DNA of 64,000 nucleotides from Methanofollis ethanolicus (GTDB lineage: Archaea; Halobacteriota; Methanomicrobia; Methanomicrobiales; Methanofollaceae): the NCBI RefSeq assembly GCF_001571385.1, contig NZ_BCNW01000001.1, positions 1,116,001 to 1,180,000 on the forward strand, given 5' to 3'. The notes below the pieces were generated by a model, which had not been told where the DNA came from, searched no databases, and saw only the letters and a list, made by a program, of their open reading frames with translations. Position 1 is the first letter of the stretch; the number at the start of each line of letters is the position of its first letter. Positions 59,557-64,000 of this stretch are shown here, piece by piece. The position numbers and the translations under genes were made by a program.

Positions 59557-59825
59557 TTTTTCGCCCTCAGTTTCTGTATCTCCTCTTTCCCTTCGACCCT
59601 CAGCACGAAGGTGCCGTGGCACGGTTTCGTATACGGGAAGATCACATAATCGCCGTCCACACCGATCGGGATCGGGGGGACGCCGATAAGAGCGAGGTCA
59701 AAGATGCGGTACCCGGGCATCACCTCATGGTACTCCCGGTAGTTCTTCTTGATAAATTCCCTGTACTCCTTGAAGGAACAGTTCCTGAGGAGAATTTCAT
59801 AGTTAAGCGCCTCTACGCATCCCAT
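59553..59825 (-). CDS. DUF1894-like small methanogen protein
   Basis: 90 residues, beginning within the end of the upstream gene (13-nt overlap) and overlapping the MoaD-like start. Conserved-looking stretch: NCSFKEYREFIKKNYREYHE, VPPIPIGVDGDYVIFPYTKP and CHGTFVLRV. I recognise it as the methanogen family DUF1894, usually next to DUF1890. Function unknown; two Cys could bind a metal. Confidence 0.65.
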   Translation of the reverse strand: MGCVEALNYEILLRNCSFKEYREFIKKNYREYHEVMPGYRIFDLALIGVPPIPIGVDGDYVIFPYTKPCHGTFVLRVEGKEEIQKLRAKK

Positions 59826-60292
59826 CCCATCACCCTGTCAATGTCCTTTGAGAGTGGCAGAACATTATGGACGGCCTTCGCCACCACCCGCTCGCACGGG
59901 AAGTCGATGAGTCCGGCAAGTTCCCCTGCCTCCTTCCCGAAGACGACCGCCACAAGGCGCCCGGCAGAGACGCTGCCGACCGTCCCCGCATAACTAACGC
60001 CGCTCTCCCTGTGTATGAGCACGAAAGAGACGGCATAGTCCTTTTCATGTGCCACAAGCGCTTCAATGCAGGCGTCGAGGTCAACCATCTCTCCGACATA
60101 ATGCCGGTCGGGATCGGCCATCGCCACGAGCGACCGCGCCGAAGGGTTGCCGGCGACGACCGGTACAAGGCCCATCTTTCGGAGGCCGTGTGCAATGTGG
60201 AGGGCCACGCTCACCTGTGCCGCGGCTTCCGGGCACCCGAGCATGATCAGTCCCTCTTTCTGTCCTTCAGATCCCCTGTCTATCCCTGTCAT
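59813..60292 (-). CDS. DUF1890-like methanogen protein
   Basis: 159 residues from ATG 60292 (GAGGAGACCGGA upstream). Rossmann-like alternation: LIMLGCPEAAAQVSVALHIA, GLVPVVAGNPSARSLVAMAD, VLIHRESGVSYAGT. The C-terminus ALHNVL-like segment reads KAVHNVLPLSKDIDR. Matches my recollection of DUF1890, found in methanogens beside DUF1894. The GCP motif suggests nucleotide or cobalamin-like binding, but this is a guess. Starts 10 nt after fdhD. Confidence 0.6.
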   Translation of the reverse strand: MTGIDRGSEGQKEGLIMLGCPEAAAQVSVALHIAHGLRKMGLVPVVAGNPSARSLVAMADPDRHYVGEMVDLDACIEALVAHEKDYAVSFVLIHRESGVSYAGTVGSVSAGRLVAVVFGKEAGELAGLIDFPCERVVAKAVHNVLPLSKDIDRVMGWDA

Positions 60293-60302
60293 TCCGGTCT
60301 CC

Positions 60303-61046
60303 TCATTCGTCCCGGTCCATCCGGCCGACACCCTCGATACGCTCCGGGTGGGTGTAGACGGTGAAACGTTCCCCCCGCGAGAAGCAGACAAGGGTGAGCC
60401 CGGCCTCTCGTGCGGTCGCAATCCCCTCGGAGGTGGACGCGGCACGCGAGATGACGATCGGTATCCCGGCACGGGCCGCCTTTGCCACCATCCCGGCAGG
60501 CTGACGGCCGGTGCAGCCAAGGACGCAGCGCGACCGGTCGAGACCCGCGAGAACGGCGTGCCCGATCACCTTGTCCACCGTGTTGTGACGGCCGACATCG
60601 CAGGCCTTCGCGCAGAGTTCCCCATCGCAGAAGAGGACGGAGCAGTGGAGACCCCCCGTCCTCTGCCATTCGTCCGACTCGATGGCGGCGGTCATCCGGT
60701 AGACATCGTCGATGCCGATCCGCAGGTCCGATACGACCCGCGGGATCTCACGGAGATACGCCGTCCCGCCCGACGACTCGACCACCTGCTCACAGGACGG
60801 GGCAGGGACCGCTTCGATCCTGATCTCGTCCCCGGTAACCTCGACAGAGACGACCTCGGTGGCAAGACCCTCGGTGATCGCAAAACCCGCCCCGTACTCC
60901 CTGAGGGCATCGTCGGACGCCACTATTCTGGTGACCGGGGCGCCGTTCATCACGAGGAGGTAGCGATGCTCGACGCAGACCTCGTCGTCGATCTCCCTCG
61001 GTTCCCCTCTTCGTACCTGAATTCCTGTATAGGTTTGCAGATCCAT
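60303..61046 (-). CDS. fdhD: FdhD sulfurtransferase for formate dehydrogenase maturation
   Basis: 247 residues. FdhD landmarks: HRYLLVMNGAPVTRIVASDD near the N-terminus, EGLATEV, the catalytic cysteines in CDGELCAKACDVGRHNTVDK, and GCTGRQPAGMVAKAARAGIP. Transfers sulfur from IscS-type desulfurase to the Mo/W-bisPGD of formate dehydrogenase. Leads the operon fdhD, DUF1890-like, DUF1894-like, MoaD-like. Divergent from the HTH regulator at 61168 with a 121-nt spacer containing a perfect palindrome. Confidence 0.95.
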   Translation of the reverse strand: MDLQTYTGIQVRRGEPREIDDEVCVEHRYLLVMNGAPVTRIVASDDALREYGAGFAITEGLATEVVSVEVTGDEIRIEAVPAPSCEQVVESSGGTAYLREIPRVVSDLRIGIDDVYRMTAAIESDEWQRTGGLHCSVLFCDGELCAKACDVGRHNTVDKVIGHAVLAGLDRSRCVLGCTGRQPAGMVAKAARAGIPIVISRAASTSEGIATAREAGLTLVCFSRGERFTVYTHPERIEGVGRMDRDE

Positions 61047-61119
61047 CACATTTTCCCTTCCCGGTCACGCCCTGCCTGTAGGTGTACTGGCATGTTCCCA
61101 ACTCTTATATGATATACCC

Positions 61120-61135
61120 ATTAACAATTGTTAAT
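61120..61135. promoter_or_regulatory. Perfect 16-bp palindrome in the fdhD / HTH divergent promoter
   Basis: ATTAACAATTGTTAAT equals its reverse complement. It follows directly after a TATA-like TTATATGATATA (61106-61117) that faces the HTH gene, so it overlaps the expected transcription start. This is the usual position of an archaeal repressor site; autoregulation by the HTH gene is inferred. Confidence 0.6.
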
Positions 61136-61167
61136 CCGAACTCTCTCAATTTATGGATTGTGATCTC

Positions 61168-61545
61168 ATGAAACTCCCCTGCGAGACTGGCGTCTGGCTT
61201 ATCCTCCCATGCATCCGTGCATGCCTCGTGCAGGAACTGATGGAAAAAGGGCTGTCGCAGAGGAAGGTCTCGACCATGCTCGACATTACCCCGGCTTCCG
61301 TCTCCCAGTACGCCTCCAAAAAACGCGGCTGCTCGATAGAACTGGGCGACAATGCGGTATCGTCCATAAGGCAACTTGCCGAGGACCTCGTCTGCGAAAA
61401 TGTCGGGCATATGAGCCTGCGGATGTGCGACATCTGCATGCAGGTCCGCGCCCAGGGAAATATTGCTGATGACGACGGCGCCCCCTGCCCTCGCGACCTC
61501 GTCTGCAATATCTCCTCCTCCCGGGACCCGACACACGCGCCCTGA
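61168..61545 (+). CDS. HTH regulator with C-terminal Cys motif
   Basis: 125 residues from ATG 61168 with GTGATCTC upstream. HTH in residues ~24-55 (LVQELMEKGLSQRKVSTMLD, then ITPASVSQYASKKRG). The C-terminal part has several Cys (SLRMCDICMQVR, APCPRDLVC), likely a metal or Fe-S site. This is a small family in archaea often linked to metal or cofactor sensing. Divergent from fdhD, so it may control formate dehydrogenase maturation in response to Mo/W, iron or redox state. Confidence 0.8.
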   Translation: MKLPCETGVWLILPCIRACLVQELMEKGLSQRKVSTMLDITPASVSQYASKKRGCSIELGDNAVSSIRQLAEDLVCENVGHMSLRMCDICMQVRAQGNIADDDGAPCPRDLVCNISSSRDPTHAP

Positions 61546-61652
61546 ATATTCCCTGCGCCCCCGGACAGAGTGAGGGCGTCATTTCGACAGTTTTTCCCGG
61601 CTTCTATGGCCGGGCACGAAATTAATTATTCTAGCCCTGCAATAGTAGAGCG

Positions 61653-62801
61653 ATGTACTCGCAGAGACTGGAAAACCTGCCGCCATACCTTTTCGCTCGT
61701 ATCGATGCAATGAAGGCCCGGAAGAGGAAAGAGGGAGTCGACATCATCGACCTCGGTGTCGGCGACCCTGACCTCCCGACGCCGGCCCATATCGTCGAGG
61801 CGATAGTCAGGGCGGTGAAGGAACCGAAAAACCACCACTACCCTGCCTACGAGGGAATGGCCGCCTACCGCAAGGCGGTTGCAGAGTGGTACGGGAAACG
61901 TTTTTCCGTCTCCCTCGATGCGGACAGGGAAGTCCTCGCCCTGATGGGCTCGAAGGACGGCATCGCCCATATCCCGGAAGCCTTCGTCAATCCCGGCGAC
62001 TACGTCCTCGTCCCCGACCCCGGTTATCCGGTCTACAAGACCTCGACGCTCTTTGCCGAGGGGAAGACGCACCTCATGCCCCTCACCGCGGAGAATAACT
62101 TCCTCCCTGTCCTCGACGACATCCCGAGGGATGTCCTGAAGAAGGCGAAACTCTTCTTCTTCAACTACCCAAACAATCCGACCGCGGCGATCGCCCCGAA
62201 GGCGTTCTTCGAGGAGGTCGTGGACTTCGCCCGCGACAACGACCTCGTCGTCGTCCACGACAACGCCTACTCGGAGATCACCTTCGACGGCTACAAAGCT
62301 CCCTCCTTCCTGGAAATCGACGGGGCAAAGGAAGTCGGCGTGGAGATGCACTCTCTCTCCAAGACCTACAACATGACGGGGTGGCGGATCGGCATGGCCG
62401 TCGGCAACCCGGAGATCCTGGCGGGGCTCGGCCGGGTGAAGTCGAACGTGGACTCAGGCGTCTTCGACGCCGTGCAGGAAGCGGGAGTCGCCGCGCTCAC
62501 CGGTTCCCAGCAGTGCGTCGCGGACGCCTGCGCCGTGTACCAGGAGCGCCGGGACGTCCTCGTAAAGGGCCTCAACGACCTCGGCTTCGACGTCCGTGCG
62601 CCGAAGGCGACCTTCTATGTCTGGATGCCGGTCGAAGACTGCATGAAGACGGCGGCGCAGTTCCTCAACGAGGCCGGCATCGTCGTGACACCGGGCGTCG
62701 GGTTCGGCGAGAGCGGGGACGGGTACGTGCGTTTCGCCATCACCCGTTCGGTCGAACGGATCGAGGAGGCGCTCGAACGCATCAGGAGGATTGCACCATG
62801 A
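61653..62801 (+). CDS. dapL: LL-diaminopimelate aminotransferase
   Basis: 382 residues, class I/II PLP aminotransferase: DLGVGDPDLPTP, YPAYEGMAAYRKAVAEWYG, FFNYPNNPTAA, VVHDNAYSEITFDGYKAPSF and the Schiff-base lysine in SLSKTYNMTGWRIG. The last stretches identify the DapL group, which converts tetrahydrodipicolinate directly to LL-diaminopimelate. TATA-like AATTAATTATT ~25 nt upstream and no ribosome binding site: probably leaderless. Followed by lysA with ATGA overlap. Confidence 0.9.
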   Translation: MYSQRLENLPPYLFARIDAMKARKRKEGVDIIDLGVGDPDLPTPAHIVEAIVRAVKEPKNHHYPAYEGMAAYRKAVAEWYGKRFSVSLDADREVLALMGSKDGIAHIPEAFVNPGDYVLVPDPGYPVYKTSTLFAEGKTHLMPLTAENNFLPVLDDIPRDVLKKAKLFFFNYPNNPTAAIAPKAFFEEVVDFARDNDLVVVHDNAYSEITFDGYKAPSFLEIDGAKEVGVEMHSLSKTYNMTGWRIGMAVGNPEILAGLGRVKSNVDSGVFDAVQEAGVAALTGSQQCVADACAVYQERRDVLVKGLNDLGFDVRAPKATFYVWMPVEDCMKTAAQFLNEAGIVVTPGVGFGESGDGYVRFAITRSVERIEEALERIRRIAP

Positions 62802-64000
62802 AACTCCCGTCACACCTGACAGTCAGGGACAGCCGCCTCCATCTCGGCGGCGTTGACTGCGTCTCCCTTGCAGAGGAATACGGCACGCCCCTGTACGTCA
62901 CTGACCTCGACCGGGTCACCGGCAACTTCAGGCGTTTCCACGCGGCCCTCGCCGCCCACTACCCTGACGTGCAGGTGCTCTTCGCGGCGAAGGCGAACGG
63001 CAACCTTGCGGTGATCCGGGCCCTCGCCGCCGAAGGGGCCGGTGCAGACGTCTTTTCGCCGGGCGAACTCGAACTGGCCATTCGTGCCGGGATGAAACCC
63101 GAACGTCTTCTCTTCAACGGGAGTTCCAAGAGCCGTGCAGACCTCGCCCTCGCCGTCGAAAAAGGAGTGCGGGTCTCGGTCGACTCTCTGGACGAACTCC
63201 ACCAGCTCGACGCCGTTGCCGGGGAGGCGGGAAAGACCGCGGAGATCGCCTTCAGGGTGAACCCGGCCCTCGAAGTCCCGACCCACCCGAAGATCGCTAC
63301 CGGGCTTGCGACGAGCAAGTTCGGCATCCCGGCGCAGGAGATCATCGGCGCATACAGGGAGGCCCTGGCCTGCGAGCATATCGAACCTGTCGGTATCCAC
63401 TGCCACATCGGCTCCCAGATCCTGGAGGTCGAACCCTTCGCCCGTTCGGCCGAGGTGATGGTGCGGGTCGCGAAGGAGGTCACCGACCTCGGCGTCCACC
63501 TGGAGTTCCTCGACATCGGCGGCGGCCTCGGCATCCCGTATCACCATGACACCGACCCGGCGCCGACGCCCGCGGACTATGCGGCCGCCGTGATGCCGGT
63601 CTTCCTGAAGGGTATCAGGGAGTGCGGGATCGACCCGGCCCTCTGGGTGGAGCCCGGCCGCTGGCTCGTCGGCGACTCCTCGGTCCTCCTCACCCGCGTG
63701 AACTCGGTGAAGAAGGCCCACAAGACTTTCGTGAATGTGGACGCCGGTTTCAACCTGCTCATTCGGCCGGCGATGTACGACTCCTATCACGAGGTACTCG
63801 TCGCGGACCGCGCCGATCTCCCGGCCGACGGCACCTATACGGTGGCGGGCCCGATCTGCGAGACCGGCGACATCCTGGCCCATGACCGCGCCCTCCCGAC
63901 CCCGAAGGCCGGCGACGTTATCGCAGTCCTCGACGCGGGCGCCTACGGCTATGCGATGTCCTCGCAGTACAACAGCCGGCCGCGCTGTGCGGAGGTGGCG
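62798..64000 (+). CDS. lysA: Diaminopimelate decarboxylase (3' end outside window)
   Basis: 401 residues visible, the frame still open at the window end; start overlaps the dapL stop. Fold III PLP enzyme: VLFAAKANGNLAVIRALAAE (PLP lysine), GADVFSPGELELAIRAG, GIHCHIGSQI, FLDIGGGLGIPY, VEPGRWLVGD and GPICETGDILA. The last visible block AGAYGYAMSSQYN is near the C-terminus, so only ~25 residues are missing. Final step of lysine synthesis. Diaminopimelate epimerase would be expected next. Confidence 0.95.
   Translation, partial: MKLPSHLTVRDSRLHLGGVDCVSLAEEYGTPLYVTDLDRVTGNFRRFHAALAAHYPDVQVLFAAKANGNLAVIRALAAEGAGADVFSPGELELAIRAGMKPERLLFNGSSKSRADLALAVEKGVRVSVDSLDELHQLDAVAGEAGKTAEIAFRVNPALEVPTHPKIATGLATSKFGIPAQEIIGAYREALACEHIEPVGIHCHIGSQILEVEPFARSAEVMVRVAKEVTDLGVHLEFLDIGGGLGIPYHHDTDPAPTPADYAAAVMPVFLKGIRECGIDPALWVEPGRWLVGDSSVLLTRVNSVKKAHKTFVNVDAGFNLLIRPAMYDSYHEVLVADRADLPADGTYTVAGPICETGDILAHDRALPTPKAGDVIAVLDAGAYGYAMSSQYNSRPRCAEVA

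Noticed and set aside
1-64000. tRNA or rRNA genes
   Set aside because: No T-arm GGTTCGA-type core with a matching acceptor stem and no rRNA segment was noticed; a covariance-model search would be needed to exclude short RNAs.

Overview
The window reads as chromosomal DNA of a GC-rich, hydrogenotrophic or formate-using methanogen, most likely of the order Methanomicrobiales (Methanofollis/Methanoculleus-like). This is inferred from archaeal TATA boxes, Shine-Dalgarno sites ending in GGTGATC, an archaeal-type phosphoribulokinase, an F420H2-oxidase-type flavodiiron protein, FdhD with methanogen-specific small genes, and very large exported proteins ending in PGF-CTERM-like tails. No rRNA, tRNA or CRISPR array was found.

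Layout. 0-5 kb: a membrane-anchored winged-helix regulator (cut by the window edge) and small exported proteins, two of which carry a duplicated ~220 nt promoter/leader; a PepSY protein and an orphan ABC-2 permease lie between them. 5-12 kb: HemK-type methyltransferase, histidine kinase, bacteriohemerythrin, a second orphan ABC-2 permease, an AT-richer pair made of a possible clan CD (caspase/gingipain-like) exported peptidase plus a PepSY protein, and a membrane-bound HTH regulator. 12-15 kb: leuC-leuD-leuB type operon. 15-38 kb: a block of exported/surface proteins on the minus strand. Seven of these genes (28119 down to 15209) are coupled by 4-nt overlaps or very short gaps and end with an orphan tungstate/molybdate-type binding protein. 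The proteins carry sulfite-oxidase-fold-like repeats, DUF4430/transcobalamin-like domains, PEGA, Big_2, PQQ-propeller and beta-helix domains.

38-43 kb: MoxR/DUF58/VWA/BatD-like operon. 43-47.5 kb: an operon of a short TiaS-like protein, an exported protein with a permuted surface module, and a complete ECF transporter (S, fused A-A', T). It runs head-on into a minus-strand operon (50450 to 47530) coding a NifH-like Fe protein and two different nitrogenase-component-1-like subunits; the two operons overlap by 6 nt at their 3' ends. I regard this ECF plus nitrogenase-like locus as the strongest candidate for an undescribed system. The same surface module occurs in the large exported proteins, which may link the two regions.

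50-64 kb: TrkH, archaeal phosphoribulokinase, a possible MITE, an oxygen/superoxide defence operon (two rubredoxins, flavodiiron protein, superoxide reductase), three membrane proteins (ArsB/SLC13-like, TspO, TauE/SafE), an operon of fdhD with DUF1890-like, DUF1894-like and MoaD/ThiS-like genes, a divergent HTH regulator with a perfect palindrome at its promoter, and dapL-lysA for lysine (lysA runs off the end).
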